Shown: positions 12,169 to 25,380, numbered from the stretch's first letter. The stretch is DNA of 64,000 bases from Caenorhabditis remanei (GCF_010183535.1 NC_071329.1:6882001-6946000), one strand, 5' to 3'. Made by a program: numbers and translations. The notes: a model not told the origin generated them from the sequence alone.

Positions 12169-14894
12169 TCTCAGATTTATTACTGTAATGTGGAAAATTT
12201 TATAGTTTGAATGGTGCTAATAAATATTTAATTTATACTTGTTTTCTTTGTTGATCCATATAAATTTCTGTAAAGTTCAATTATGCACATTTGCATAGTA
12301 ACAAAAACACGTGTAATGTATTTTTAATCCGAGAGCATCACTCCTCCCAAAAGTACATCCACATCGACAAACAGATTATTCGGTTATGTTTAAACATCAA
12401 CCGGACAAGAAACTGGTCCCCGAACCCCCCAGCCTACCGCACATAAAGAATCTCCAGTTACCAGTTGTCATCTATTTATTTGTTTTTCTGTGTCTGACTG
12501 CCGGTCGTTTCCGTTCAGAGGAGGAGCAGTATAAAGTGAAGAGTCCTTGTTTAGATGAATGGGTGGGAGGGGTGGCTAATGAAAAGAGTTGTTAGCTGGT
12601 TTTGTTTATCTCAAAAAGAGAAAGAAAAAAGTGAGAGGAAACGAGAATGTACGGAGATCAGATAGTGTTCGGCGGCACACACACTTTTCTCTTTCGATGG
12701 AATTTTCGGATTTCGAAAGGAAATAAAAAATTGTGTTGCTTTTTTGTTTTCCAACACTGGTTTAGTTAATTTTTTATCTGGTACACAGTTGCCCAGAGTT
12801 TTGAAGTTTTCCAATTTGAAAAAAGGTTCCTGATATGTTTTGTGGATTTTGTCTAATGTTAGAAAAAACAGAGTCAAGTTATTGAGATTTAATTGTAGTA
12901 TTTAACAGAATTTGATACTTTAACTGAAATCTTCTATTCTCGGAAACTCTTGTGTCTCTGCTCGCTTTGACATTGGGAAAATCCTGAAATCCGAATCTGA
13001 ATTCTCACGACTTCAGCTCTCAGGAGAATGAGGCTTTTTAGAAACTTTACTCCGTAAAGATAGTTTTTTTCAGTAATAATGCTCAGGTACCTCGATAACA
13101 GTAACCTGAGTTCAATCTAGGTAATAGCCTTTGCTTAAATTTTCAAGAAACTGTAATGCTTCAGGTACTTTCAAATAAATTTATAGCTCCAGTTCTTCCA
13201 CCAAGTCGTGTTGCCCATACTAACTTATTAGGTTTTGTTCGCAATATACTAACAGATCTTGGCAAACCCGTTGATTTTTGGATCTTTAGCTGGAGCGTGG
13301 AATCTTGAGCCCATCTCTGAACTTCAAGAAAGCGCTGTTTCAGACCTACACCTCAACATCTCAAGTCACTATACCTAACTTCTCTTTACGTGAATACCGT
13401 CATCCAGATCAAAGTTCAGCTTGTTCTTGACCTACTCAAAACTCCACATTGTTACTTTAAGCTTCCCGTCTCCATTCACTTTTTTCCCCAATTCATTTCA
13501 TGTCGAAATCCAAATAGCACGAGAATATCGTTTTCACTCGGAAGGAGTTTTCCGCGCGGAAAACTCTCTTTCTGTTGCCCCCTTTCTCCAACTATTCGAC
13601 TCTCTTCTCTTCGACAAGTCAACCTAATACCTTCTCTCTATTCTCTCCCACATCGAAACTGGGCGTGTCAGTTACCTTCTCATCTGCCTGGGTTCTCTTC
13701 AAACAGTTCCACTATCTCACTTTTTCGATTCCCGCGCATTCGGAGAAGAGGAGAAGGAGGTCCATTCGGGTATTTGTCTCTGTCTCTATGTGTGTATATT
13801 TTCCGTCCCGTGTAAGCTATTGGGAGTGAGAGAGAGTGAAGACACGCAGGTAGAAGTACAGTTCTTGGCTGGAAATTTTTGGGACCGCCCATCTCGTTCA
13901 TTTTGAATTTTCTGATTGTTCAAACCTCCGTATCATTGTTTCCAGCTGTTTCAGATTTGAAAACTTCCATTTGACCTAGACTGAAACTGATTTTACAGTA
14001 ACCCTTGTTCCAACTTTTTCGATATTAATTCTGATGTAAAAAAAAATTAACCTTTTCAAATTTTGGTATTTTCAAGTCAACGAACCATAATCCATGTTTT
14101 CTATTTTTGTAGATAAATACTTTTTCTAACTTTTTTTAGTTTTGTAGATAGGCGAACTTTGAAAATCGGAGATCTAAGCTTGTTTTACAGAAATCACATA
14201 AATTTGAGATAATTCGGTTCTATTAAGCGAAAATCTTGGAATGTACAGAAAATATCTTCCAGATCTGTCTGTTTAGGTTACCTCCAATTCTTATAGTTCT
14301 AAAAATGTTTCAAAGTATTTGAAAATCCTCCAATCCGTCTAAAGATCTGTAATTTTCTAGTTACAGTTACCAAAATTTTGAAAATTTACTGTTATTCTCA
14401 GAAATGTCTTTTCTAATTTTCCTCAAAAATTTTGTCAATTTAATTTTCTGTCAATTCAAATTTCGAGAATCGTATAATGTGATTATAAAAATGTGAAACT
14501 CCATCATGACCCTTCTCTAATCCCCTCCTCTTTCATTGCCAATCGTAAAAAGTGCTTTCGCGAACTCCAACTCAATTTGTTTATTTATTTATGAAGATGA
14601 TATTTGCCTCTTCAAGCCATTCTTCACTGTTTTTCTCGCCTTTCCTTTCAAAACTACTTCTGTCCCCGTCTCCTCCCCGCCAACGCATTTCTCTCTCGTC
14701 ATTTATGTCTGTTCCCTTTTTGATAAGAGGGGAATTCCTATCGTTTATCATCCTATTAACATTACATGGAGTCGGTCTAATCAAACATTTAACACATTCG
14801 AAAAGTACACACTCGTTTTCAAAGTTTTTGTTCGTTCACGGAGTTTCCAATTTCCAGATAACTTTCCGTCCATCGAATGAAGGCATGAGAGCCG
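12169..14894. other. Intergenic, no supported gene
   Basis: About 2.7 kb of AT-rich and pyrimidine-rich sequence upstream of the NKAIN gene. Open frames at 12386-12595 and 13390-13830 are Phe/Ser/Pro-rich translations of pyrimidine tracts without convincing splice sites. It probably contains the NKAIN promoter and possibly a 5' untranslated exon. Confidence 0.55.
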
Positions 14895-17800
14895 ATGTCT
14901 ATCCGGTGGCTGCTCTCACTTCTACTTGCCACGTGGACGCTTCTCTCGATCGCGCGGCTCGTGTTCGATTTGATTGGAAATCTTTGGGTCGTTGTCGTTT
15001 TTGATTTTGTGCAGGTTAGTTTTGACAAGTGGTTTTTTGATTTCAGGGGATGGGGGAAATGCGTGAAAATCTTTAGTTGATCAAGTGGATAAGCTAGACA
15101 TAAGGTTGAGCAAATTTTGAGTGAACCGGAAATAACGTGTCAATGATCAGGGAGGGAAAGAACAAGGGGATAAAGATAGTTAGGAAATCCGGATAGGCAG
15201 ACATATAGACAGACTTCGTAAGCGATAAGCGATTGTAACTGGTACAAGTAAGAACTCACAAGGAATACGTTCCTTCGGACGTTTTGTAACCGAGACGTTT
15301 CAAAACCGTGAAAAAACTTTTCCTGTTATTCAACCCTGTTCTCATTCATTGAACCGGTTTACAAAAGTCTTACGAGACTTTTCCTGAGTATCTTGGAGAT
15401 CCGGACTCACAGACAAACTACCCCATTCTCCCCTTAGAATTCTGAAAACTGGTCAACCACCGCACCTGGTTTCATATTTCATATTTCACCAGCGTACCGG
15501 TTAATCCAGTTATTCTTTCTCTTCCCCTCTCTCAAACAGCTCATCTCACTGACCGAATCATCCGAATGGCATTAAGCATTACCTTGTCTGTCTCTTCTCT
15601 CAACCTGTTTGCCGCTTTCAATGCTCCTCGTTTTGGATGAATACGAATAAACATCATTTCCCATTTCCCTTATGTTTGTCCCCCCATGAGCAAATAGTCC
15701 GAAGGCTCAGATAGATATTGAAGAAGACACCGGCATCCCCCCACCCTTTCTTCTCGTTTTCCCACTTTTTTCTAATTCCTGATAAAACGGGCGGTACAAG
15801 AGAGAGGCTTTTTGTTTCAAGTGTCAGGCAGAAAATAAAAGAGAACATTGAGAGATCATGCCGCTCAGCGCAGATAGGCTTCCAACTTGATTGGCTGGGA
15901 TAAACGGAGAAAGAGAGATGAAAATGACTAGCGGATACAACACAGAACAAATTGGGTTTGTGTCATATGTTTTGGGAAGAAATGGAGGGAAATTAATGAG
16001 GTGGTGATTGGATGGGAAGAATGGGAAAATAATCTGGAAATTTCTCAGAGGAAAAGTTTTTGAAAGTTGAGATGCGGATGGGCTAAGAGACGATAGTTTA
16101 GTTCCAGAGATTCAGTGGTCGGGATTAAAGAGGTGCCCCTAATCAGAACCGCCCACAATAGAACCGCCCGGAGTCGTATCAGTTCTATTTCAGGCAGTTC
16201 TTATTCGGGACAACACGGGGATAAGTTACAGTCTCTCATTTTTAAGAAGACTACTGTTGGTTTAGTTTTTTTTTTTAAATATCTTCTTTAAAAAACGTTT
16301 TGAAAAAGCACGGTTCTGAAAACCCGCAATTATAGTAGTTCTGAAAATCCTCGTTATCTATTTCCTCCATCCCCAAATCTTCTTCATTTCTGAATCCCAG
16401 TTTTCCAATCAAAAATTATCGGATTATCGTCATTGATCTCCTCATCTCTCCCATCAATAGATGATTATTCAAGCATCGGGAGAGAGAAAGAGGCTTTCCA
16501 TTCTAAATTGCGTGTCATATTCGTCTCCGTGAACAGGCGGCGCATAATTCTCTCTCTTTCTCTATCCTCTTTTCACATAACTATATACCAAAAACCGTTC
16601 CCGTTATCTCGATTGAAGAGAGAGGGGATCTCTCCCGATAACCTACTACTATACAATTCAACGCCTATTCAAAAGAGAAATTGGCATATATCAAATAATT
16701 TCTGTCTCCTTATACGGTACTTTTCAAGAAGAAAAAGAAGGATTAGAAGACACGAAATGACCCTGAAACGGGCGGGACGCTAAGCTCCTCACCTGCTGTG
16801 TTTTCGGGGGAGAGAAAATGTTAATTCCCATTTGATTGTCCTCTTCTTCAGAGGGAAACTTTATAGGGATGACGTTTGGGGACTAGATTTCAGACAATTG
16901 GATTCCTAGTCCAGGCGCCACAGATCCTAGCAGACAGATCCCCTGTAATTAACTGAACAGTTATACAGTTGACATGATCATCATGATTATTTTGTCGGTA
17001 AAAGAGACACGCTTGCTTACTCCAACTACATATATAATTGTCATCTTTCTCCCGAAACATGAAGGGGGTTGACCTCGCTGCAGGTCTAATTATGGGTATA
17101 GAAGAGAGGGTTTAGTTTTCCAAGTTTACATTTGAAATACAAAGAAAAGGGACACATATAGATAAAGCAAGTCTCAATACTTTCAGATAGTGTTTCTGAT
17201 ATCCGGTCTCTTCGGTGCCACTCAAAAACGTCGGCCACTTCTCTACACTCTCCTCACTTCGAATGCTCTCTCCGTCATTGTCAATGTGCTCATTTTCCTA
17301 TGGTACATTGGAGTTTTCGGAGAGATTTCAAGGCCTTATCTGTCAGCGGGACTACCATATTCGTCGTCGTTCTTTTTGAGATTCACGCCCGGGTGTGATG
17401 CGGAGTTTGATGTGATCAGGTGAGTTGTTGAAATGAGGTTTGGAATGAAACAGGAAACTGGAAAGATAAGAAAGATTCCAAGTTTTTTTTAACAGTACTG
17501 GGTGAAAGGTTGTAAACTTTGGTCGTTTTCAGTTCAAATTGCTCATTTTTGAAAGTGTTTCATGGTAATACTGATTCTCCCATCAAGTAGATTTTTAATG
17601 GATCCTACAAAACAAAGGTAGAGGTTCATTTTTGTAGTTGACAACTTTTTGGTGCGAGCACTCTCTAGCAAGTTACGTATCGACAAAGTAATTTCTCTCT
17701 CAAATCGACCAATTTCAGTGCAAAATAGTGCGATTCTTCAGCTGTCCACTTAAAACTACTATACCGCTCTAGGAAGTGTCCGTACAAAAAAGTTGTCCAC

Positions 17801-19143
17801 TACAAAAATGAAGCTCTACCTTTGTTCTGTATAATTCAATAAAAATCTACTTGATCATAGCAAAAATCGGAAAAGTCAGATCAGAATCTCCTCGTCGTCA
17901 GCTATCAATCCCATACTTTTCTAACTCGTTTCAAAACTCATCATCTCTCTTTCACAAAAAAAATTTTACAGAAAAAAATGGGTCCAAAAAACCTGTCTAA
18001 TCCCATTCTACTCAATCGAAGCCTCCCAATCAATTCTTCACATCATCTTCGCCATCGTCACCTCCATTTTCTCAATTCTAGTTCTCATTGAAATCAAAAA
18101 GAAGCCCATCAGATCGTGCTCCCAATCCATCAATCACTATGCTCAGATTAGTGCATCGAAAGTTGCAAAGGCACCGAGCACGGGGACAACTAATAATTCG
18201 AGTAGTGGATATTTGAATTCTCAGTATGACGACTTGAGTTCATCTCGAGAGAAGTCATCGGCAGAGGTCAAAAAAGAGGTAAAAGGGCAATTCGAGAGGA
18301 ATTCAAAGAAGAAAAAGAAGACGCCTCGTCCAGCAATGCCGGCTCCAGACTGTGCTCCATGCTCCTCAAATCGATCATCTGAAGAGGAGAATAATCCTGA
18401 AGACGTCTATACAAAACCAATAAAAAAGAAGTCACTGGTGTTGAGAGTGAGTGGTTTTGTTTCTCGATCTAGTTTTCATTTAACATTTTTTCAGCGACCA
18501 GACCTGGAAGAAGACGTCAATTCCCCCCACATCACTCCAACTAATGTCACGTCATTAGTGAGTTTCGATCCGAAAAGTGCCACGCTACTCCGAATACGAC
18601 AACATTTGGAGGCGGAGCCTTCTGATAGAGATGTAAGTTTTTTGTACTGTTTTTTATTTTCCAATTTTCTATTTCCAGACTCCGGACTATGACATGTACG
18701 AACGTCTTCGTTCTCGATCTTCTGGCGGTGGTCAATCAGACATCGTTCCTGCTTCAACTATTCCATTAAGTTCGGACTATAAATCAAGGAATGCGTCGCA
18801 AGATTCAGTTCCGTCGATGTTCGCACCGATGCTTGATTCACCCGCACCTTCCTCCACGTCATCAAGATCTTCTGGTGCTTCTAGTGGCCTCAGACCTTTT
18901 GGGAAGGCTGGAATTTCGCTTTCGGTGGATCCTTCGCCGATTTTGTCACCTGGAATTCGGTTATCTGAACAGCTGGGAGCCAAAAAACAACCATATAAAA
19001 GTGCATTCCGAGTCCAAAAGACTGAAAATGCACGGGTAATAAGTCATTATCATGCTCCGAACGAAATTCCATTGTCCAGTGATCCGTCGGTTGTGGAGAC
19101 TGGAAACTATCCAGTGATGACGAGTGGCGGTCTTCTTGTTTGA
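14895..19143 (+). CDS. nkain: NKAIN-family Na/K-ATPase beta-interacting membrane protein
   Basis: Five exons with consistent phases: 14895-15014, 17187-17419, 17972-18446, 18495-18632, 18679-19143; 476 residues. The N-terminal ~150 residues match the NKAIN layout: a first hydrophobic segment, the characteristic RLVFDLIGNLWVVVVFDFVQ-like block, a second segment with SGLFGATQKRRP, a third TM (VIVNVLIFLWYIGVF), an extracellular loop, and a fourth TM (ILHIIFAIVTSIFSILVLI). Vertebrate members are about 200 residues and bind the Na,K-ATPase beta subunit in neurons. This protein adds a long Ser/Pro/Lys-rich cytoplasmic tail. An in-frame stop lies four codons before the chosen ATG. Intron 1 is 2.2 kb and may carry regulatory DNA; intron 2 contains a mariner-like repeat. 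Confidence 0.9.
15015..17186 (+). other. NKAIN intron 1 (2.2 kb)
   Basis: A large first intron in an otherwise small-intron gene. It contains pyrimidine-rich stretches and no open frame with convincing exon boundaries. Large first introns in worm neuronal genes often hold enhancers; here that is inference only. Confidence 0.6.
17492..17880. mobile_element. Mariner-like MITE in NKAIN intron 2
   Basis: Shares long blocks with the elements near 44434, 51722, 54025 and 59989: an outer CAGTAC..GGTTGTAAAC start, a CAAAGGTAGAG block, TTTTTGTAGTTGACAACTTTTT, and a right half with complementary blocks (AAAGTTGTCCACTAC, CTCTACCTTTGTTCTGTA). It lies wholly inside intron 2. The right terminus is degraded. 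Confidence 0.65.
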
Positions 19144-19375
19144 ATGGTTTTTTTCATTATTTTTGACACAAATCTCATGTCTTGCCGTCCTATTTCCTAT
19201 TTTTAGGGCTACACTTTACGGGTTATTCTTACTTTTTCCTATTTTTCTTACCGACCAATCTCTTTTCTTTTTTTTTAAATAATAAATCTTTGAAAGTATT
19301 ATTTTTTTCAATAAAATCAACAAGAACAACGATGAAGACCTAAATACTAAACGAGAAAAAACTACAAAACAATAA
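19144..19375. other. Short convergent 3' region
   Basis: 232 bases hold the 3' untranslated sequences of the NKAIN gene (plus) and mrps-18B (minus), with AATAAA-type sequences on both strands (AATAAATC near 19281; CAATAAAATC near 19308 on plus). No other gene fits here. Confidence 0.6.
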
Positions 19376-20270
19376 TTATTTAGCCTTCTTCGCAAATTTG
19401 TCGTGTCGAATCCACCACTGATCCCAATCGTTGTTCTTGTCATTTTTGAACGTTGGAAAGTGTACAAGTGGGTCCGGATGGATATCTTGAAGACGTACAC
19501 CGGCTCTCTCCACCGGCTTCCCTGGTTCCTCTGTCCAACTTTTGTACCATTGACGATAGTCGAAATTTCGGAATTCCACTCCAAAAGTGATCGTTCCGTG
19601 TTCTCGAGCCTTCAGAAGTTGCGCACGGAGAAGTGTGTACTGCTCACGACATAGACCGCTTTTCAGAATGTCGATTGGTTGATCTGTGCCGTCAGCCAGG
19701 AATTGCTCGATGAGAGATGGGTTGCGGTAGTCAAAGTAAAGGTATTCGTCACGACATACTGGACAGGCGTGATTCAGATTGAACCGCCCGTGTTTGTCGA
19801 TACAGAAGAGTCTCGGTGGTGGTTGAAGCTTTGATTGTCCTTTGATATTTCTCTTGTACCATCTATAGATTGGAAGTCCTTTGTAAGCCTCCGCGTAGGC
19901 TGAAAAATTAAGTTTTTGATGAGTGAGTTGAAGTTTGAGTAGCGAAAATTGGTTTTTAAATAAAGAAGAAGACGAACCTCGACTTTTCATGTACGAAATT
20001 TGCTCGGCAATACTGTGTTGTGGCTTGTACATTCCCTTTTTTCGTTCAACATGATTGTAGGCGTAGCCGGCCTGAAAGAGAGTTTTAAAAGTTCCAGAAA
20101 CGTTTCAGAAATAAAAAGTTTTTAGCAGCTTTTCTATAAACACGAAAACTACAAACCACACAAATTTTTACCTCTTCTGGGCTCGGAACTTCTTTGGTTT
20201 TTCCTTCGCAAGCCAATCGACACGAAGAGTGGATTAACCGTCTGGCGATTGATCCTCCCGTGGCCAGCAT
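19376..20270 (-). CDS. mrps-18B: Mitochondrial ribosomal protein S18B (mS40)
   Basis: Three exons: 19376-19899, 19978-20071, 20172-20270; 238 residues. Component of the mitochondrial small ribosomal subunit. The N-terminus MLATGGSIARRLIHSSCRLA is a basic amphipathic mitochondrial presequence. The S18-like core contains CIDKHGRFNLNHACPVCRDE with paired Cys typical of zinc-binding S18 variants, followed by the family's Trp/Tyr-rich C-terminus. The ATG follows a TTTTACAG acceptor by two bases with no exon seen upstream, which points to a spliced leader. It is divergent from the SF3A3 gene and the two start codons are about 310 bases apart. Confidence 0.9.
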
Positions 20271-20577
20271 ACCTGTAAAATGTGATTTGTGAGCTGTTTT
20301 CAAATTTTCAACTACAAAGAAGCTGAAGAAACTTTGTATTTATATTTAAAAAAGTGTTTTAAAAATAGAGAAATTATTTAGACACCCTGCGCGTCATCTT
20401 AAATGCATTGGACGTAGAGAGCTGTTGGGAACACCGTCACGCACAACTGCACACATTCGAAAAATCGTCTTCTTGAATTTTTGAACTAAATTTTCAAGTT
20501 TTTATCAAAATCTTGTTCGATCCTCAGTATAAAGTTATTGAATTAAAATAGTATTAAATGTTTCTTGTTCCAGAATC
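20271..20577. promoter_or_regulatory. Shared divergent promoter of mrps-18B and SF3A3
   Basis: 307 bases separate the two start codons on opposite strands, and both starts sit immediately after splice acceptors (TTTTACAG on minus, TTGTTCCAG on plus). The interval must therefore hold two trans-splice outrons and a bidirectional promoter, a common arrangement for housekeeping genes. Confidence 0.6.
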
Positions 20578-22223
20578 ATGGATTCGTGTCTAGAAACCAT
20601 CCGAAACCTGCACGAAGAGCGAGAACGGTTAATTGATTCAACGGTTAAAGAGAAGATCGCTGAGAAGTTGACACACAAAGCGAAAGTGAATAGCGAGCAG
20701 AGAGTGAAGAAGTTCGTGGATGTAAGTTGATGAAATATAATTGTTTCAAGCTTTCATATTATTTTATCTTCAGAGATACTATGAAGTCTCCGCAGAGCTC
20801 GCTAAATTCTACAAAGACGAGGATGGCTCTAAAAATATGGAAATGGATGCTGTCTCCGGACCAAACGAGTTCGCCGAGTTCTATTCTAGACTGAAAGTCA
20901 TCAAAGATGCACACAGAAGGAATCCAGATGAGCTCGCGGAACCACTAACTGTGGAATTCCAGAAAATCAATGAAGAAATTATAAATCCAGAGCGTGCGGA
21001 ACCAGATATGGTTGAATTTAGTGATGAAGAGGCGTACGGACGTTTCCTTGACCTTCATGCTCAGTATGACAAGTTCATTAATTTGAAGAATGTCAAACGA
21101 GTTGATTATATGACTTATTTGCTCAATTTCGAAAAGTTTACCGAGATTCCAAAGAACACCACAAAGAAAACCGGTGCTTACAAGGAATATGTCAACGTTC
21201 TTAAAGATTATCTTGTGTCATTCATGCAACGAACTCGCCCACTACATGATTTGGATGCAGTGTTCGCTGAAGTTGATCAGACGATTCAGAGAGCATTCGA
21301 AAGCGGAAATTTACCTGGATGGGAAGCTGATAAGAGCAAAAGTGGCCCACAAGCTGCTGCAGTCGACTTGTCACCGTATAACAGTGCTGAAGAATTAGAA
21401 GGATTGGGGTTGGAAAGATTGAAGGGCGCTCTGATGGCTCTCGGTCTGAAGTGTGGTGGAACTTTGAAAGAGAGAGCAGATCGTCTCTTCGCTACAAAAG
21501 GTCACAAACTATCGGATCTCGAGAAGGCGGCGATGGCTTCGAACAATTCGGATGCCGATAAACAAAAGGCTAAGAATCTCGCACTCGCACAAGCAGAAGG
21601 GCACATTATGGCTCTCGCTGAAATTCTATCGGAGGAACGGACAGGAACTCGTGAAAACGTGGAGCGAAAGCAAGCGAGATCAGCTGGAGAAGTTGAGGAA
21701 GAAGAAGAAGAAGAACCAATTGTAAGTAAAATATATTTGATTTTGGATCATTTTTGAATTAATTCTAGATCGAAGAAGAAGAGGAGATTGACGAGAGCGC
21801 TCCATATAATCCGAAGAATCTTCCACTCGGTTGGGACGGAAAACCGATTCCATATTGGTTGTACAAACTTCACGGTTTGAATTTGTCGTACTCGTGTGAA
21901 ATATGCGGAAATCAAACATACAAGGGACCGAAAGCCTTCCAGAAGCATTTCAATGTAATTTCTTATTATCTATAGCTGATATAAAACTTCATTTTAAGGA
22001 ATGGCGTCACTCCCATGGAATGCGTTGTCTTGGAATTCCTAATACATCTCATTTTGCGAATATCACCAAAATCAAGGATGCACTTGATTTGTGGAACAAA
22101 CTGAAAACCGAAAAGGAGATGGCCAAGTGGAATCCCGATATCGATGAGGAATACGAAGATTCCAGTGGAAATGTGGTCACACGAAAGATGTACGAAGATT
22201 TGAAGCGACAAGGTCTTCTGTAA
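20578..22223 (+). CDS. sf3a-3: Splicing factor 3A subunit 3 (SF3a60)
   Basis: Four exons: 20578-20721, 20774-21721, 21769-21954, 21999-22223; 500 residues, the usual length (human about 501). Part of the U2 snRNP SF3a complex, acting in the nucleus at branch-site recognition. The sequence shows the conserved N-terminus, a SAP-like segment ([17 protein letters not shown]), an acidic stretch, and the C-terminal matrin-type zinc finger [19 protein letters not shown] followed by [15 protein letters not shown]. The protein ends [15 protein letters not shown] as expected. The ATG lies four bases after a TTGTTCCAG acceptor, consistent with SL trans-splicing. A decayed partial copy of exons 2-3 lies downstream at 25556-25800. 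Confidence 0.95.
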
Positions 22224-22361
22224 ATCATTTAGTCGGCAATCTTATTGATTTTATATTTAAAGACCGAAACCGTTTTCTCCGTCTTTAACTAATGGTCTCA
22301 CTTTGGTAAAAGTAAATTAATTTATTTTTAAGTATAAAAAACAAAAAGAAAAATACATTAT

Positions 22362-25161
22362 TTAGCGTCTGGCTTTAACATTAGTAGTAGTTCCCTTCTT
22401 TTCTTTAGCTTTACTGTTAGGATCTGTTTTATTCTTTGCCTTCTCCTCCGATTCCTCCTTCTCTTCTAACTTCTTTCTTTCTTTTCTTTCCTTTCTTTCC
22501 GCCAGTTCTTCCGGAGTCACATTCTTCTTTCTGATATACAAAGCAGCCCCGCCGTATGCAAGAGCATTTAGAATCAGTGTGATAGCGACGAATCCCACGA
22601 TTTCGATCCACTGATGATTCCAATCCCAGAAGGTTTTTGACCTGTAATTTTGAATAGAATCGAACAGAAACGGAAGGAAATGCGTTTAACTTACGAAACT
22701 TTCTCAGTAGCTAGAATTGCATTGTGGAATCGTATCAGTGCTCTCAAGTTTGCATAAGTATTTGGAACATTTTTCTGATACTCAGCAAAGTCCAAATCGG
22801 AAATTCCCTCGATTGCTTTTTCGAAATTGGCGAGTTCGTTTCCTCCCGATGAATTATTTTTGAGCGACTCGAGGCCAGCGAACTGTTTCCATTCTTCCAC
22901 TTTCAATTCTGGATTCGGAAGTTCGTAGAGATTTTCGATGAGCCATCTCAGTTGAATCAAATTTTCCATCGGCACATTATTATAGCGGTGTTTTCGCAAC
23001 AAAATCTCCTGCTTCAACTCTTCATAACGACTTTTGATAGTTTGGAGTTTCTTCATCTTCAGGATCAATTTGAATCGGTTCTTGTTACTGAAAGGCACCT
23101 CTTGAATCTTTTTGTAGAGGACATCTCCTGCTTCGAAGAAGTTATCGAACTTAGTGTCTCTCACTATTTTATCGAATATTTTGAATAGATTCGAACCAGC
23201 AACTAGCTTCTCTTTCAGTTCAAACCCCTTGTTCAGTTTCACAACTTCTTTGTAGAATTCAGCATCTGGTGACTCCTTGAGTTTCTCTCTTTCTGTATTC
23301 AACTGCTTCTTTTTTTCAGTTATGATAGTTTCAAGCTTAGAAAGTTTGGTTACGAGCTCATCGAACTTGTTTCCACCTATTCCCTGACCAGCTTTAATGA
23401 AATTTAGAGCTGCTTTGACTTGTGAAAGATGCAACTTGTTATTGATTAAGGTTTTGTTGAGAGTATTGGTCACATCGGTGAGCAATTTCACTCCGGTACT
23501 CGGGAACAAAGTAAAGTTGACTTTAGATAAACTATCACGGAGTGTTTGGAGTTTGTCGTTGAATTCTTGGAACTTGTTTGTGATTTTGTGTTGAAACGGA
23601 GAATATTTTTCTTCGTTAATCTTTTTTCGGAGTGCATCATTGTTTCCTCCAGTAAAATCACCGAAAGCAGCACTCCATTCATCAACATTTTCGATCATCT
23701 TTAATCCTCTCTGGTAGTCCGCCTCCTTTTGGTACTCCTCTATGTTCCGCAGGATTTCTTGGTATTCTTCAAGTTTCGTCATAATGCCATCATAATGATC
23801 CACGAAGCTATTCAATTCATCGGGAATGGCAGTCAAGTTGAACATATTTGTAACAGCAGCAACTGACTTATCGAGACCAAATGATTCCACGCCAGCCATA
23901 TTAGTCAAAAGTGGTTCGATTGCGTCGATGTGAGTGCGAAAGTCGTTATCTTTGAAGATAGCATCAGAATCAGTCCAAAATAGTGATACGATTTTTCCAA
24001 TGTCGAAAATAGGGTCCAAAACTTTTTTGAGCACTTCAAGGTCCTCTCCTTTATTTAAAGTGTCTTTCAACAATTTACTATCAAGATCTTCCTTCAACAC
24101 CGCCAATTCCGTGAATTCGTTTCTGAAGACTTCCGGCCAGATTCGACCGAGTGATGAAGTATCATCCATGCGCGTCAATAGCTGGATCATTTGGGCTATT
24201 CGTGATCCAATATTAAACTTAGTAGACTCCGAAAACATTTTCTGAAGTTCAGCTGAAGTTCCAATTTTCAGAGATGAAACTTTTCGAGTTTGGTACGATT
24301 TGATGATTTCGATTCTTTCCTTAATCGGTCCATAGAGATCAGTAAAATCAAGGACGCCGTTGAACATCTTCAAGTGGTTGGCCATAGTTCGCAGTTCCTG
24401 AGGATATAATTTCATTGCACGCATCGCTTTTTTATTCAATTTCTCCAAGTCGTCTTTCTTCTCTGACTCCAGCTTATTGTAATCAGTAGTTTCTGACTGC
24501 TCCACAACTACATTGACTTCTCCTTCCAGTGCTTGCAACCGTGTCAGTGGAAAATCCGTTACACTTTGCCAATTCTTTACAATTTCGCCCATTTCCGTAA
24601 ACTGTTGCTCTGTATGAATAGGTGGGAGCTTTTCGAATTGTGTGAAGATGTCCTCGAACGCAGCAATTTCGCTCAGAAAACCATTGACTTGAAATCCACT
24701 CGTTTTGATGCTCGTTATCTCCTTTATAATAATTTTCGAGTCTTTTCCATTCACTTTCATCCAGGCATCAACGATTGACTCATTTATATTCATGTATCCA
24801 GCTATTGCAAGGTTCTCAGATGTTGGTTCGATTAGCTCTCCAAGGATGTGAAGACCAATGGTGACACGGGCATAAGCACCAATCATCTCGGAGATTCGGG
24901 AAAATAACCCTTCTGCAAAACATAAAATTCAAATAAAGAAGCTATTTGGCTATTTTTGAGAAAATTGCCAGATAATATTACAAGACTCACCTTTTCCATT
25001 CCGGTTCGGCTCTTTGGCAACACGTGAAACTGGCGGATCGTAGGTAGAAGACGGAGCATTCTGACAGTGAACGGAGAAAATTCCGACGAGCAGGAGGTAC
25101 CAAACTGAGATTTCAGACGTTTTTCTAGTTTCAGATTCTTACAAAACTACTCACCTTTCAT
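22362..25161 (-). CDS. WSN-like type I membrane protein, copy A
   Basis: Four exons: 22362-22641, 22695-24912, 24991-25104, 25155-25161 (a 7-base first coding exon); 872 residues. It begins MKVWYLLLVGIFSVHCQ, a signal peptide, then RISEMIGAYARVTIGL, which resembles the nematode WSN domain. About 700 residues of charged, heptad-like helical sequence follow, then one TM segment near the end (VGFVAITLILNALAYGGAALY) and a short Lys/Glu-rich cytoplasmic tail. WSN proteins are expanded in Caenorhabditis and of unknown function. The layout suggests a long helical ectodomain on the cell surface. It is a tandem paralogue of the gene at 25881-28636: the last third is almost identical, the rest diverged. 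WSN assignment is moderate; gene structure is firm. Confidence 0.8.
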
Positions 25162-25279
25162 TGAACTTGATTGGAATATCGAAAGTTGGATTTCAGAATA
25201 ATTTCAGACGGTTTGATAGCGAAAACTTTTGACAGTAATAATGAGAAAAATCAATTATTTAAAAAAAAAGAAAAATCCA

Positions 25280-25380
25280 CGTCATCGCTAGAGATGCTCA
25301 AAATCCGAGAGAGGTCACGTGAAAAATCATTTCGCGTGGATTTCCTTGGAATTTCAAAACAATAATTCCTACCACGTGGC
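25280..25380 (-). promoter_or_regulatory. CACGTG-containing promoter of copy A
   Basis: Upstream of the copy A start, CACGTG palindromes lie at 25316-25321 and 25373-25378. A third site in the paralogous promoter is CGCGTG here, near 25334. CACGTG is the core bound by bHLH-ZIP factors such as HLH-30/TFEB and MXL/MML; which factor acts here is unknown. Conservation between duplicates may simply reflect recent duplication. Confidence 0.45.

Noticed and set aside
12386..12595. 69-codon plus-strand frame with a hydrophobic segment
   Set aside because: No flanking splice sites, promoter or recognised motif; likely chance.
13390..13830. Overlapping plus-strand frames of 68-141 codons
   Set aside because: Several frames are open at once over a pyrimidine-rich tract and the products are Phe/Ser/Pro-biased.
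14536..15004. Two plus-strand frames overlapping NKAIN exon 1
   Set aside because: The third frame, starting at 14895, gives the NKAIN N-terminus and joins exon 2 in phase.
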